From NCBI RefSeq assembly GCF_022059845.1, contig NZ_CP091851.1, positions 3,286,001 through 3,350,000 of the forward strand: 64,000 nucleotides of DNA. Reading direction: 5' to 3'. Position 1 is the first letter of the stretch. Every line of letters starts with the position of its first letter. Under the pieces are notes generated by a model. It did not search any database, had not been told where the DNA came from, and worked only from the letters and a program-made list of their open reading frames with translations. Shown here piece after piece: positions 18,669-27,420 of the stretch. A program made the position numbers and the translations under genes. The DNA comes from Terrirubrum flagellatum (GTDB taxonomy: Bacteria > Pseudomonadota > Alphaproteobacteria > Rhizobiales > Beijerinckiaceae).

Positions 18669-19834
18669 GCCACGCGCAGACCCTGCCGATAGACCTCGCG
18701 CACCACCGGCCGCTCATTCACCCAGGCGACGCGGACGAAATCAGCGCGCTTGCCGACGGCGATCTCGCCGCGATCATCGAGGCCGGTCGCCAAGGCGGGA
18801 TTCTTCGTCACGGTGCGGATCGCGCCGGGAAGCCCGCCGACTTTCGCGATCGGCGCCAGAGCGAATGCGCCCTGGATCAGGCTGATCGGCACATAGTCCG
18901 AGGAGAGAATGTCGAGCACGCCCGCTTCCGCGAGTTCCACGGCGGAGACATTGCCGGAATGGGAACCGCCGCGCACGACGTTCGGCGCGCCCATGAGAAC
19001 GGAAAGGCCGGCGGCGTGAGAGGCGGCCGCGGCCTCGACCGTGGTCGGAAATTCCGCGATCGCCACGCCATCCGCGAGGGATTCCTGCACATGGATTTCC
19101 GTGGTGTCGTCATGACTCGCAAGCGCGACGCCTTCGTCGCGCGCCCAGCGCACGAGCGTGCTGCGATGGAGGTCGTGGAGGCGCGCATACTGCTCCTTGC
19201 GTGCGCTGAAGAACAAATCAAGCTCAGCGTCGGTCTTCGCGCCCTTGATGCGATAATATTCGCGCAACTTGCTCTCGTCGCGGAACTGCCGCGCGCCAGG
19301 CGTGTGATCCATCAAAGACATCAGACGAACATCATATCGCGACAGAAACTTCTCGGCCTCCTCGAGCACGTCCTCGGAGCAGATTTCGCAACGAAGATGC
19401 GTGTGATGATCGGCGCGCAGGAGGCCCGTCACCTTGGCGTTCTCGATCGCCTCGCCAAGCGCCAGCAGGCCGCCGCCGAGCGTATGACGATCCGCATCGC
19501 TGCCCGCGCGCAAACTGTCGAAGACCGTGGTGATGCCGGAGCAGGCGATCTGCGCGTCGTAACCGAACACGGCGGTGAAGGGGTCCCAGATCACATTGGG
19601 ACGCGGCGAATAATGCGGCTCGAGATGATCGGTGTGCAATTCGACGAGGCCGGGAATGAGAATGTCGTCGCCGAGATCGACCGCATTTGACGCGACACGA
19701 TCCTCCTCCACTCCCACGATAAGGCCGTTCTCGATGTGAACAGATCCCGCGATCTCGCGATCGGCGAGAACGATGCGTCGGCAATTGAAGGCGCCGGAGC
19801 CGGTTTCGACAGCGGGGAGAATGCGATGTTCCAT
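18665..19834 (-). CDS. phnM: PhnM, alpha-D-ribose 1-methylphosphonate 5-triphosphate diphosphatase (copy 1)
   Basis: 389 residues from an ATG at 19834; the frame upstream to 20119 runs into phnE without start support. Amidohydrolase metal motifs are visible: HTDHLEPHYSPRP, the HHHLR-type stretch in LRADHHTHLRCE, SLMDHTPGARQF and SHDDTTEIHV. PhnM removes pyrophosphate from the ribosyl-phosphonate triphosphate before C-P cleavage. It lies after the PhnCDE importer and before phnN. A second PhnM (29454-30596) sits in the C-P lyase arm, so the island carries two diverged paralogs. Confidence 0.9.
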   Translation of the reverse strand: MEHRILPAVETGSGAFNCRRIVLADREIAGSVHIENGLIVGVEEDRVASNAVDLGDDILIPGLVELHTDHLEPHYSPRPNVIWDPFTAVFGYDAQIACSGITTVFDSLRAGSDADRHTLGGGLLALGEAIENAKVTGLLRADHHTHLRCEICSEDVLEEAEKFLSRYDVRLMSLMDHTPGARQFRDESKLREYYRIKGAKTDAELDLFFSARKEQYARLHDLHRSTLVRWARDEGVALASHDDTTEIHVQESLADGVAIAEFPTTVEAAAASHAAGLSVLMGAPNVVRGGSHSGNVSAVELAEAGVLDILSSDYVPISLIQGAFALAPIAKVGGLPGAIRTVTKNPALATGLDDRGEIAVGKRADFVRVAWVNERPVVREVYRQGLRVA

Positions 19835-20004
19835 CGGGGCGGCTTCGATTGGCGAGGGGTCGGCGCGGGCGACGCGCCCGCTTCTATCGCGCGCGTTTGG
19901 AACGCGAAAGCGGCAAACGCGCCGCGGCGGCTGATTTTCGCTGCCCGATCGTCGCGCTCCGAACCATCCGACGGAAAGGTCCGGCGCAACGAGCCCGTGA
20001 CGCG

Positions 20005-20874
20005 TCAGACCGCGGTCGACCGGTTTCCGATGATGGCGAAGCGGAGCTGTCCGGACAGGAAGTCGATGATCGCGACCAGAACGAGAATCATCAGCACGAT
20101 GAACGACACGGACTGCCATTCGAGCGTGCGGATCTGCTCGGAGAGATGAAGGCCGATGCCGCCGGCTCCGACAATGCCGATAATGGTCGCCGAGCGCGTG
20201 TTCGATTCGAAGAAATAGAGGATCTGGCCGAGCATCACCGGCAGCACCTGGGGAATGAGACCGAAGCGGATTTCGTGCAGTCGCGATCCGCCCGAAGCGA
20301 CGATGCCTTCCACCGGTTTCCGATCGGCCGCCTCGATCGCTTCCGAGAAAATCTTGCCGAACGATCCGACATCGGCGGTCATGATGGCGAGCACGCCAGC
20401 GAAGGGGCCGAGGCCGACGACATTCACCCAGATCAGCGCCCAGATCAGCGTGTCGACGCCGCGGATGGAGTCGAGAAAGCGCCTCGATATGAACTGCACC
20501 ACGCGATTGATAGTCGCGTTGCGGGCCGAGAGGAATCCGAAGGGGAAAGCGAACGTCGCCGCCAGCAAGGTGCCAAGCAGCGCGATTGCGACCGTTTCCG
20601 CGAGGGCCTGCAGGAAGAGCCAGGCCTGCGCCCAGCTCTTCGCCATGGGCGGCAGCATGAACTGCACGAAGGTCCCGAGCTGGCCAAGACCGTTCAGGAT
20701 CTGGAGCGGCGTCACTTCCAGCCTGACGACGCCAAGGATGAAAAGCGCGACGAGGAGAAGAGCAACGCCGATCGTTGGCGCGCCGTTCTTCAGCGGCGCT
20801 TCAAACATCTGGGGATGACGCGCGCGAAGCCCGTCGAGGTCGGTCAAAGCGGATTGACGCAGCCCCTCGCTCAT
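20005..20874 (-). CDS. phnE: phosphonate ABC transporter permease PhnE (downstream copy)
   Basis: A 289-residue permease with several helices (ALLLVALFILGVVRLEV; ETVAIALLGTLLAATFAFPFGFLSARN). It has the PhnE motif EAIEAADRKPVEGIVASGGSRLHEIRFGLIPQVLP, which contains the cytoplasmic coupling loop. It overlaps the other PhnE gene by four bases, so two different PhnE subunits probably form a heterodimeric channel, as often seen in alphaproteobacteria. A 170-bp gap then separates it from phnM1. Confidence 0.9.
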   Translation of the reverse strand: MSEGLRQSALTDLDGLRARHPQMFEAPLKNGAPTIGVALLLVALFILGVVRLEVTPLQILNGLGQLGTFVQFMLPPMAKSWAQAWLFLQALAETVAIALLGTLLAATFAFPFGFLSARNATINRVVQFISRRFLDSIRGVDTLIWALIWVNVVGLGPFAGVLAIMTADVGSFGKIFSEAIEAADRKPVEGIVASGGSRLHEIRFGLIPQVLPVMLGQILYFFESNTRSATIIGIVGAGGIGLHLSEQIRTLEWQSVSFIVLMILVLVAIIDFLSGQLRFAIIGNRSTAV

Positions 20875-21770
20875 CGTCGCTCTTCCCGGCCGAGAATGCG
20901 GTGGCGCAGATTGGCGCTGAGCATATCGACGAGCATGACTGTCGCGATGATCATCAAAAGGATCGCCGAGACGTCGGTGTAATAGAATTTGCGGATCGCC
21001 TCGATCAGATCCTGACCGATGCCGCCGGCGCCGACAAAACCCATGATCGAAGCGCCGCGCACATTGATCTCGAAACGCAGCAGCATGTAGCTCAGAAAAT
21101 TCGACAGCACCTGCGGCACGACCGCAAAACGCACCATCTGCACCCAGGAGCCGCCGGACGCGATCGCGCCCTCAACCGGCTTCATGTCGATATTCTCGAC
21201 CACTTCAGAAAACTGCTTGCCAAGCGTTCCCAGCGTGTGAATCGCCAGCGCGAGCACGCCGGGCAGCGGGCCAAGGCCGAAGGCGATCACGAAAATCAGC
21301 GCGAAGACGATTTCAGGAACCGTGCGGCAGAACTCCAGCATTCGCTTCGCCAGCCCGCGCGCCCAGGGATTGGAGACGAGATTTCGCGTCGCGCTGAAGC
21401 ACAGAAGAAATCCAAGCGTCGCGCCGATGATCGTGCCGACATAGGCGATCAGTAGCGTATCGCCGAGCAGGCGCAGCCATTTCCGAAAGCCCCAGAACCA
21501 TTCGCGGATGTCGACAAAGACAGGCTGTCCCTGCAGCGCGCCGCTGCCGGAGTCGAACACGAAGATGCGCGAGAAATAACTGAAGAATCCGCCGATATTC
21601 GCGCCCATCCTGGCGAGATCGACTTCGGCGACGCGGCCAGCGACGAGGATCGCAAGCACCAGCGCCGCGGCGAACAGCGCGCCCTGCCGGAGCTTCGCCG
21701 CGCGCGCGTCGGCGTAGGCGCGCTTCAGCGGCGCAAGCTGCGCCTCGGGAAGAACGGGAATGGCGGTCAC
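20871..21770 (-). CDS. phnE: phosphonate ABC transporter permease PhnE (upstream copy)
   Basis: A 299-residue permease with helix 1 in GALFAAALVLAILVAGRVAEV. The coupling loop is VVENIDMKPVEGAIASGGSWVQMVRFAVVPQV, and its length is typical of PhnE. It follows phnD after a 53-bp spacer that holds a strong GC hairpin (21792-21813), which could reduce permease output relative to the binding protein. It overlaps the second phnE by four bases. Confidence 0.9.
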   Translation of the reverse strand: MTAIPVLPEAQLAPLKRAYADARAAKLRQGALFAAALVLAILVAGRVAEVDLARMGANIGGFFSYFSRIFVFDSGSGALQGQPVFVDIREWFWGFRKWLRLLGDTLLIAYVGTIIGATLGFLLCFSATRNLVSNPWARGLAKRMLEFCRTVPEIVFALIFVIAFGLGPLPGVLALAIHTLGTLGKQFSEVVENIDMKPVEGAIASGGSWVQMVRFAVVPQVLSNFLSYMLLRFEINVRGASIMGFVGAGGIGQDLIEAIRKFYYTDVSAILLMIIATVMLVDMLSANLRHRILGREERR

Positions 21771-21791
21771 GAGAGCGCCGGACAGAGAAAG

Positions 21792-21813
21792 GCCCGCCGC
21801 ATCAGCGGCGGGC
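21792..21813 (-). terminator. intra-operon hairpin between phnD and phnE
   Basis: GCCCGCCGC and GCGGCGGGC pair perfectly around a TGAT loop on the minus strand and are followed by CTTTCTCT. It sits 11 bases after the phnD stop and 22 before phnE. This is a typical place for partial termination or mRNA protection, which would raise binding-protein levels over permease. Confidence 0.6.
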
Positions 21814-21823
21814 GCAAAAGCTC

Positions 21824-22732
21824 TTACGAGCCGGACTTCTTGCGGAGCGAGTCGACGAACTTGTTGAGTTCGACGATCGGCAAATAGGCCTCGTGCGTGA
21901 CTGGCTGCAGCGGGCCCTGCTTGCCTTCATAGATCTTGTCGAACGCGGCCTTGTCCTTCTTGTCGACGTTGAGGACAGCGTCGCGGATCTTCGCCTTGAG
22001 GTCGGCCGGCAGGTCCGTGAGATAGGCGTAGGGCGAGTTCACGATCTGCTCGGACTTGAAGATCATGCGGAAATCCTCCGCCTTGACCATGTTCTTGCGC
22101 GCCATGCGCAGCAGGTTCGATTCCTGCTCATCGTTCCACCAGTTGAAGCCGGCGTCGCAGGTGCCCTGGCCGACCGCGATCACAGCGTTCTCGTGGCTGC
22201 CGGAATAGACGACCTTGCTGAAGAACTTGTCGGGATCGATGCCGAGCTTGTCCATCGCCATGCGCGGGACGTTGTTGCCCGAGGTCGAATTGGGATCGAC
22301 GAGGCAAAGGTTCTTGCCCTTGAGATCTTCGATCTTCTGATAGGGAGAGCCCGCCTTCACCCACAGCACGGAGTAATAACCCTTGGTGCCGTCGAGATTG
22401 GTCTCGATCGCGAACGGTTCGACTTTCGCGCCGGTCATTGTCGCGCGCGCATAGGAAGCCGGGCCATATTGCGCGATGTGGATATTGCCAGCCTTCTGGC
22501 CCTCGATGACAGCCGCGTAATCATTGGCGACGCGCAGAGTGACTTTCGTTCCCAGCTCCTTCGAGAGGTAATTCACGAAGGGCGTATAACGCTCGACCAC
22601 GCCCGACGCGTTCTCCGAGGGAACGATCGAAAAGATGAGTTCGGGATATTTCGCCTTCCAGTCCTGCGCCGCAGCTGAGGTGGCGGCGAACGCGCCGGCC
22701 GCGAGGGCGAGCGCAAATCGACGGTTGAACAT
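21824..22732 (-). CDS. phnD: phosphonate ABC transporter substrate-binding protein PhnD
   Basis: A 302-residue periplasmic binding protein with a signal peptide (FALALAAGAFAATSAAAQ). The PhnD core includes VPSENASGVVERYTPFVNYL, HIAQYGPASYARA and VDPNSTSGNNVPRMAM. It binds phosphonates or phosphate-like oxyanions in the periplasm and delivers them to PhnE1/E2-PhnC. It lies between phnC (48 bp upstream) and phnE. Confidence 0.92.
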   Translation of the reverse strand: MFNRRFALALAAGAFAATSAAAQDWKAKYPELIFSIVPSENASGVVERYTPFVNYLSKELGTKVTLRVANDYAAVIEGQKAGNIHIAQYGPASYARATMTGAKVEPFAIETNLDGTKGYYSVLWVKAGSPYQKIEDLKGKNLCLVDPNSTSGNNVPRMAMDKLGIDPDKFFSKVVYSGSHENAVIAVGQGTCDAGFNWWNDEQESNLLRMARKNMVKAEDFRMIFKSEQIVNSPYAYLTDLPADLKAKIRDAVLNVDKKDKAAFDKIYEGKQGPLQPVTHEAYLPIVELNKFVDSLRKKSGS

Positions 22733-22780
22733 GGCTTCTCTCCTGCTGATCCGAATTTGTTTGTGCTTCGCTCTTGAACT

Positions 22781-23581
22781 TCAGGCCGCCGCCGGCTGCA
22801 GGCCGGGAGCAAGCTCGATGTCGCTGTCGCTCGCCATGACCTCACCTGCTTCGAGGCCGTAGAGATCGCGCGCGACCTGATCGGTCAAAGCTTCCGGAAC
22901 ATCGTCGAAAACGACGCGGCCGGCCGCCATGCCGACCAGCCGGTCGCAATAGGTCCGGGCGAGATCGAGCGAGTGAAGATTGCAGATCACCGTGATGCCG
23001 AAATGACGGTTGATGCGCTGCAGCGCGTCCATCACGATCTTGGTGTTGCGCGGATCAAGCGACGCGATCGGCTCGTCCGCCAGAATGACCTTCGGCTCCT
23101 GCATGAGCGCGCGGCAGATCGCGACGCGCTGCTGCTGGCCGCCCGAAAGCGAGTCGGCGCGCTGGGCCGCGAGATTTGCGATGTCGAATTGCTCGAGCGC
23201 CGACAAGGCCATCGCCTTGTCCTCGGCGGTCCAGAGGCGGAGAAGCGACTGGCTGGTGGAGACCTTGTTCAGGCGGCCCATCAGCACGTTGGTCAAGACA
23301 TCGAGGCGGCCGACGAGATTGAATTGCTGAAAGATCATGGCGCAATCGGCGCGCCAATCGCGCAACGCCTGGCCTTTCAGCGCCGTCACATCGCGATCAT
23401 CGAACAGGATGCGGCCTTCGGTCGGGTCCTGAAGGCGATTGATCATGCGCAGGAGAGTTGATTTGCCGGCTCCTGAGCGGCCGATCACGCCGATGAAGCC
23501 TCCGGTCTTGATCTCAAGCGAAACGTCATCCACAGCCCTCTTGTCGCCGAAACGACGAGAAATCTTTTCGATGACGAGCAT
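22781..23581 (-). CDS. phnC: phosphonate ABC transporter ATP-binding protein PhnC
   Basis: A 266-residue ATPase with Walker [10 protein letters not shown], signature [14 protein letters not shown], Walker [13 protein letters not shown] and the PhnC-typical [16 protein letters not shown] switch region. It is the first gene of the minus-strand PhnCDEE unit. Its upstream region holds a PHO-box-like site (23628-23645) and a 12-bp palindrome near the ribosome-binding site, so phosphate-starvation control is likely. Confidence 0.92.
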   Translation of the reverse strand: MLVIEKISRRFGDKRAVDDVSLEIKTGGFIGVIGRSGAGKSTLLRMINRLQDPTEGRILFDDRDVTALKGQALRDWRADCAMIFQQFNLVGRLDVLTNVLMGRLNKVSTSQSLLRLWTAEDKAMALSALEQFDIANLAAQRADSLSGGQQQRVAICRALMQEPKVILADEPIASLDPRNTKIVMDALQRINRHFGITVICNLHSLDLARTYCDRLVGMAAGRVVFDDVPEALTDQVARDLYGLEAGEVMASDSDIELAPGLQPAAA

Positions 23582-23587
23582 GCGCGG

Positions 23588-23599
23588 GTTTCCGGAAAC
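23588..23599 (-). promoter_or_regulatory. 12-bp perfect palindrome before phnC
   Basis: GTTTCCGGAAAC is its own reverse complement and lies 6 bp upstream of the phnC start, covering the only plausible Shine-Dalgarno (GGAAA). Flanking GGGTTT and AAACCC arms could form a larger hairpin. It could be an operator or an RNA structure; nothing in the sequence decides between them. Confidence 0.4.
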
Positions 23600-23627
23600 A
23601 CAAACCCGGTTTCGTTAAAGAGCGCCG

Positions 23628-23645
23628 GCAACAGTTTCATGACGG
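23628..23645 (-). promoter_or_regulatory. candidate PHO box upstream of phnC
   Basis: On the minus strand CCGTCAT-GAAA-CTGTTGC fits the PhoB site pattern of two CTGTCAT repeats four bases apart: 6 of 7 in the first half and 4 of 7 in the second. It lies 47-64 bp before the phnC start codon, a normal place for PhoB activation. PhoB control of phosphonate importers is well known in related bacteria. Binding here is inferred. Confidence 0.5.
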
Positions 23646-23713
23646 CAGGCGCGGCGGCTGGCCGCATTCAACGTCGTTTCAGTATTTCAGCGAGTTAGCG
23701 CTGCGCCGCTTAA

Positions 23714-24412
23714 TCAGACGGGCGCGCGGCCGGTCAATTCCGAGCGACCGACGATGACAAATCGACCATTTCGCTGCTGCTGCCGAAACAGGCAGATGGC
23801 GTCGATCGCGACGGGCGAGTCAATCGGCTGGTAGAGGGCGCGCAGCGCCTCGGCCGCCCGATCGCGCACCGGCTGCTCCAACGGGCCCGTCAGCGTCATG
23901 TGAAAGCGGAACTCATCGAGAACATAGGGATAGCCGAACTGGTCGAGATAATCGCGCTGGCGCGCGGTGAGCGGCGAGACGAGACGGCGCGCCCGGTCCG
24001 CGTCCGAAATCGGAGCGCGAAACGGCTCGAACCGGCGGACGCATTCCGCCGCAAGCGCGTTGATCTCCGCTTCGCGCGTCACCGGCGTCAATGCAAGAAA
24101 GCGCCCGATCGCCGACAGCTTCAGCCGCGCGTCCGGTATCGGCGCGCATTCCGCCGCCAACGCTTCAAGCGACTTCATCAGACCGGCTTCGCTGGCGCCG
24201 TCGCGCAGTGAGAACGGCGCTTTCAAAGTGGCGTGGAAGCCGTAGCGGCGCGGCTCCTCGGTCCAGGCCGGCGCTTCAGGCGATGCGTAGAAATCATGAT
24301 CGGGAAAGGGTTTGTCCTCTCCGGTGACGGCGTCATAGCCGATGGCGGACGATCCGAATGTCCACAGAGTGCTGTCCGCCCTGGGCGCGAAATAGATGGC
24401 ATAGCGAACCAA
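23714..24412 (-). CDS. DUF1045 phosphonate-metabolism protein, 2H-phosphoesterase fold
   Basis: About 232 residues from a TTG at 24412 with CAGGAG upstream, which gives the family N-terminus VRYAIYFAP; the ATG of the longer frame lies inside the next gene. Two H-x-T-x motifs, H60-A-T-L (in YGFHATLKAPF) and H171-M-T-L (in FRFHMTLTGPL), are the catalytic signature of 2H phosphoesterases, which act on cyclic phosphates or 2'-5' bonds. The family is known from phosphonate operons, often beside phnN. Because phnP is missing from the island, this enzyme may open the ribosyl cyclic phosphate made by PhnJ. That role is inferred. Confidence 0.8.
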   Translation of the reverse strand: MVRYAIYFAPRADSTLWTFGSSAIGYDAVTGEDKPFPDHDFYASPEAPAWTEEPRRYGFHATLKAPFSLRDGASEAGLMKSLEALAAECAPIPDARLKLSAIGRFLALTPVTREAEINALAAECVRRFEPFRAPISDADRARRLVSPLTARQRDYLDQFGYPYVLDEFRFHMTLTGPLEQPVRDRAAEALRALYQPIDSPVAIDAICLFRQQQRNGRFVIVGRSELTGRAPV

Positions 24413-24453
24413 CGGATGCTCCTGAAGTCGGGGGATGATCTGAGCGGAATCGG

Positions 24454-25287
24454 TCAGCGATCGGCGCTCGCAGGCGCGAATGCTTCCATCACGAAGCGCT
24501 GCGCCATGAGAAAGATGATCAGCACGGGCGCGATCGACAGCAGACTCGTCGCCATCAGCGGACCCCAGGCCTGATTGGTTCCTTCGATATCCGCGAACAT
24601 GGCGATGCCCGTGGTCAATGTCTTCCTCGCGGAATCTTCGAGCACGAGTTGCGCCCAGAGATAGATGTTCCACGCGCCCATGAAGGACACAACCGTCAAT
24701 GCTGCGATGGCTGGCAGCACGTTCGGCAGGGCGATCTGGACGAAACTGCGCCAGAGGCCGCAGCCATCGATCAGCGCCGCCTCGAACATGTCCTGCGGCA
24801 AGGCGCGGAACGCCTGGCGGAAATAGAAGACGTAAAAGCCGATATAGGGAATCGAAGGAATGATCATCGCGGCATAGGAATCGAACAGCCCGAGTTTCGC
24901 GACGGCGATATAGGTTGGCAGGATCGCGACCACGCTCGGGAAACTCATGGTCGCGATGACGATCCAGAACAGCGCGTCGCGGCCGCGAAATTCAAGCCTT
25001 GCAAAAGCGAAGCCGGCGGGCAGGCTCAGCGCAAGCTTGCCGAGCGTGATCGCAGCCGACGTCATCAGCGAATTCGCCAGCCACATCCAGATCGGATGCC
25101 GGCTCGACGCATCAGTGAAATTCGCCAGCGTCGGCTGTTCTGGCCAGAAGCGGAACGCGCGCGCCATGATGACATCGTTCGGCGTGAAGGCGGCGGCCAG
25201 CATCCAGATCAGCGGGAAAACCGTGATGGCGGAGGCGAAGGCGAGCAGCGCGTGAATCGCCGTTCGCTGCAGAATGGGCGAGCTCAT
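24454..25287 (-). CDS. sugar/glycerol-phosphate-type ABC permease (MalG/UgpE class) in the phosphonate island
   Basis: A 277-residue permease with helix 1 ALLAFASAITVFPLIWMLAAAF, the EAA loop EAALIDGCGLWRSFVQIALPNVLP and the MalG-type ending MAQRFVMEAFAPASADR. It overlaps the partner permease by four bases and is followed 41 bp later by the 2H-phosphoesterase gene. No ATPase gene lies in the unit; PhnC, PhnK and PhnL are of different families. Position suggests import of a phosphonate- or phosphate-bearing organic compound, but sequence alone cannot show that. Confidence 0.85.
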   Translation of the reverse strand: MSSPILQRTAIHALLAFASAITVFPLIWMLAAAFTPNDVIMARAFRFWPEQPTLANFTDASSRHPIWMWLANSLMTSAAITLGKLALSLPAGFAFARLEFRGRDALFWIVIATMSFPSVVAILPTYIAVAKLGLFDSYAAMIIPSIPYIGFYVFYFRQAFRALPQDMFEAALIDGCGLWRSFVQIALPNVLPAIAALTVVSFMGAWNIYLWAQLVLEDSARKTLTTGIAMFADIEGTNQAWGPLMATSLLSIAPVLIIFLMAQRFVMEAFAPASADR

Positions 25288-26168
25288 CCGTAGAACACCC
25301 GCCGCTCAAGCAGCCGGAACTGCGCCCAACTCACAAGAATGACGATCGCGATGATCGCCATGGCGACAGCGCTGGCCTCGCCGAACTGGAAGAATCGCAG
25401 GCCGCGCTGCCACAGAAAATAAAGCAGGCTTGAACTGCGCCCGGCGGGGCCGCCATCGGTCAACACGTCTATCACGCCGACGATATCGTCGAGCACGTTG
25501 AAGAGAGTCGTGACCGCGATGAAGAACGCGGTTGGCGCGATCAATGGCAGCTCGATCGCGCGAAATCTCATCCATCGCCCGGCGCCGTCAAGCATCGACG
25601 CCTCGCGAATGGCCGGCGGCACGCCAATCAGCGCAGCCAGCCAGAGCAGCATGTTCAGGCCGAAATTCTTCCAGAAGGTCACCAGCGAAACGCAAAGCAG
25701 CGCCAGGTTGGGATCGGCGTGCCAACGCGAGCGTGGCAGCCCCGCGGAGCTCAGCAATTCGTTGAACAGGCCGCTGACGGGATTGAAAAGCCAGGCCCAG
25801 GCGACGCCGGCGACGGAATAGGCGACGATCGTCGGCAGGAAAAGCATGCCGCGATAGACGTTCCCCAGTCGCGACAGACGCACTTCGTACAACAGCAGCG
25901 CAAGCAGAAGCGGAATGATGATCTGCGCGGGAATGAGGATCACGCAGTAGCCCAGCGTGTTCCAGGCGGAGAGCCGGAAATCGCCATCGCCGAACATCGC
26001 GAGATAATTGCCGGCGCCGACAAAGACGGGCTTCGGCGCCAGCAAATCCCATTGCATCACGGACAGGATCGCGGACGCCGCGATCGGCCCGTAGAGAAAA
26101 ACGACGACGGAGAGAACGGCCGGCGCGACGAAAAGATATGGTGCCAGCTTCTTCAGAAATGGCGCCAT
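25284..26168 (-). CDS. sugar/glycerol-phosphate-type ABC permease (MalF/UgpA class) in the phosphonate island
   Basis: A 294-residue permease with N-terminal helix APYLFVAPAVLSVVVFLYGPIAASAIL and coupling loop REASMLDGAGRWMRFRAIELPLI. The C-terminal helix is AVAMAIIAIVILVSWAQFRLL, as in UgpA/LacF proteins. It lies 10 bp after the binding protein gene and overlaps the MalG-type gene by four bases, so the two form one importer. Confidence 0.85.
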   Translation of the reverse strand: MAPFLKKLAPYLFVAPAVLSVVVFLYGPIAASAILSVMQWDLLAPKPVFVGAGNYLAMFGDGDFRLSAWNTLGYCVILIPAQIIIPLLLALLLYEVRLSRLGNVYRGMLFLPTIVAYSVAGVAWAWLFNPVSGLFNELLSSAGLPRSRWHADPNLALLCVSLVTFWKNFGLNMLLWLAALIGVPPAIREASMLDGAGRWMRFRAIELPLIAPTAFFIAVTTLFNVLDDIVGVIDVLTDGGPAGRSSSLLYFLWQRGLRFFQFGEASAVAMAIIAIVILVSWAQFRLLERRVFYG

Positions 26169-26178
26169 CTTGGAGATA

Positions 26179-27420
26179 TCAGGCCGCCAGCAGCGGCGTG
26201 AGTTCCAACTTGCACTTCGCCATGCCGTCGGCGACCGAGACTTCTTTCAGCAGCATGCGCGTGACCCATTTGCGCCAGATGTCCTGGCCTTCAAGCCCGC
26301 GCCGTCCTGGCCAGATCGTCTCCGCGGTCAATCCATCGCCCAACTGCGCCGCGGCCGGCTTCATGAAATCGTTGATCAGCGGCACCTTGTGGACCGAGGT
26401 GTTGAGATAACCGACGCCGGACCAGAGCTTCTGCCCCTCTTCCGATCCGCAATATTCGAGGAAGGTCAGCGCCGCGAGCGCCTGCTCCTGATTACGCGCA
26501 TAAATCGCGAGGAAATTGCCGCCGCTGTTCATGCGCCTGGCATGGCCGGGCACGCCGGGGAATTTCGCCGTGGCGACCTCAATCTTGCCGACGGGATAGA
26601 CGGTCGCGCGGGTCGAGCTCGTGGTGGCGATGGCGAGCGCGCCAGACTGGAACGCCGCGTCCTGCTCCTTCGCGCTAACCGGCGTCCACAACCCCTCATG
26701 CGCCGGCTTGCAGAACAGCTCCATGCCGCGGACGGCTTCCGGCTTGTCGAGCGTGATCTGCTCGGAAGGATCGAGGATGTAGCCGCCGGCGTTCTGCACG
26801 AAGGACTGGCTGGTCCATTCATTGTTGGAGAGATCGATCGCCGAGCGATAGGCTGGGTGCTTGCCCTTCAGCTTGCGATCGAGTTCGGCGGCGCGCGCAT
26901 AAAGCCAGTCGACGTCGAACTCGACGGGAATGGCGGGATCGAGTCCGGCCGCCTTCCACAACTCCATATTGATGAAGGTGATCGGCGTCGACATCGCCCA
27001 GGGAAGACCAATCAGTGCGCCATCGACGGTGACAAGCGAATGCACGGACGGCGTGAAATTCGCGATCAATTTTTCGGCGCGTCCCACATCGATCTCGCGG
27101 AGATTGCGCGCGCCCAGCGTGCGTTTGGCGAAATAGCCGAATTTCCAGCCGGTGGTCATCAGCGCCGGCGGCCGGCCGGCGGCGGTGCTGGCGAGCGCCT
27201 TCGCCGTCATCGCCTCATAGTCGCCGTCGAAACGATTGAGGACGGAGACGCCGAGCTTTTTCTCGTTGAACGCGTCGACGACCTTCTGGAACGGCGTGCC
27301 CGCGCCCCAGGCGCTGGAGATATCGATCTTGGCGTCATCGGAGAGCGCTGGTTTTGTCGCAACGCCGACGGCCAGGGTGCTGGCGCTCGCAACGAAGGAG
27401 CGACGCGTGAGCTTGTCCAT
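26179..27420 (-). CDS. sugar/glycerol-phosphate-type ABC substrate-binding protein (UgpB class)
   Basis: 413 residues starting with a Tat-type leader (KLTRRSFVASASTLAVGVATKPAL). An extracellular-solute-binding family 1 fold follows: FQKVVDAFNEKKLGVSVLNRF, GLPWAMSTPITFINMELWKAAG and a SGGNFLAIYARN loop. It is the first gene of a three-gene importer between the phosphonate kinase/regulator genes and the DUF1045 gene. Relatives bind oligosaccharides, polyols or glycerol 3-phosphate. Here a phosphonate conjugate is plausible but unproven. Confidence 0.82.
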   Translation of the reverse strand: MDKLTRRSFVASASTLAVGVATKPALSDDAKIDISSAWGAGTPFQKVVDAFNEKKLGVSVLNRFDGDYEAMTAKALASTAAGRPPALMTTGWKFGYFAKRTLGARNLREIDVGRAEKLIANFTPSVHSLVTVDGALIGLPWAMSTPITFINMELWKAAGLDPAIPVEFDVDWLYARAAELDRKLKGKHPAYRSAIDLSNNEWTSQSFVQNAGGYILDPSEQITLDKPEAVRGMELFCKPAHEGLWTPVSAKEQDAAFQSGALAIATTSSTRATVYPVGKIEVATAKFPGVPGHARRMNSGGNFLAIYARNQEQALAALTFLEYCGSEEGQKLWSGVGYLNTSVHKVPLINDFMKPAAAQLGDGLTAETIWPGRRGLEGQDIWRKWVTRMLLKEVSVADGMAKCKLELTPLLAA

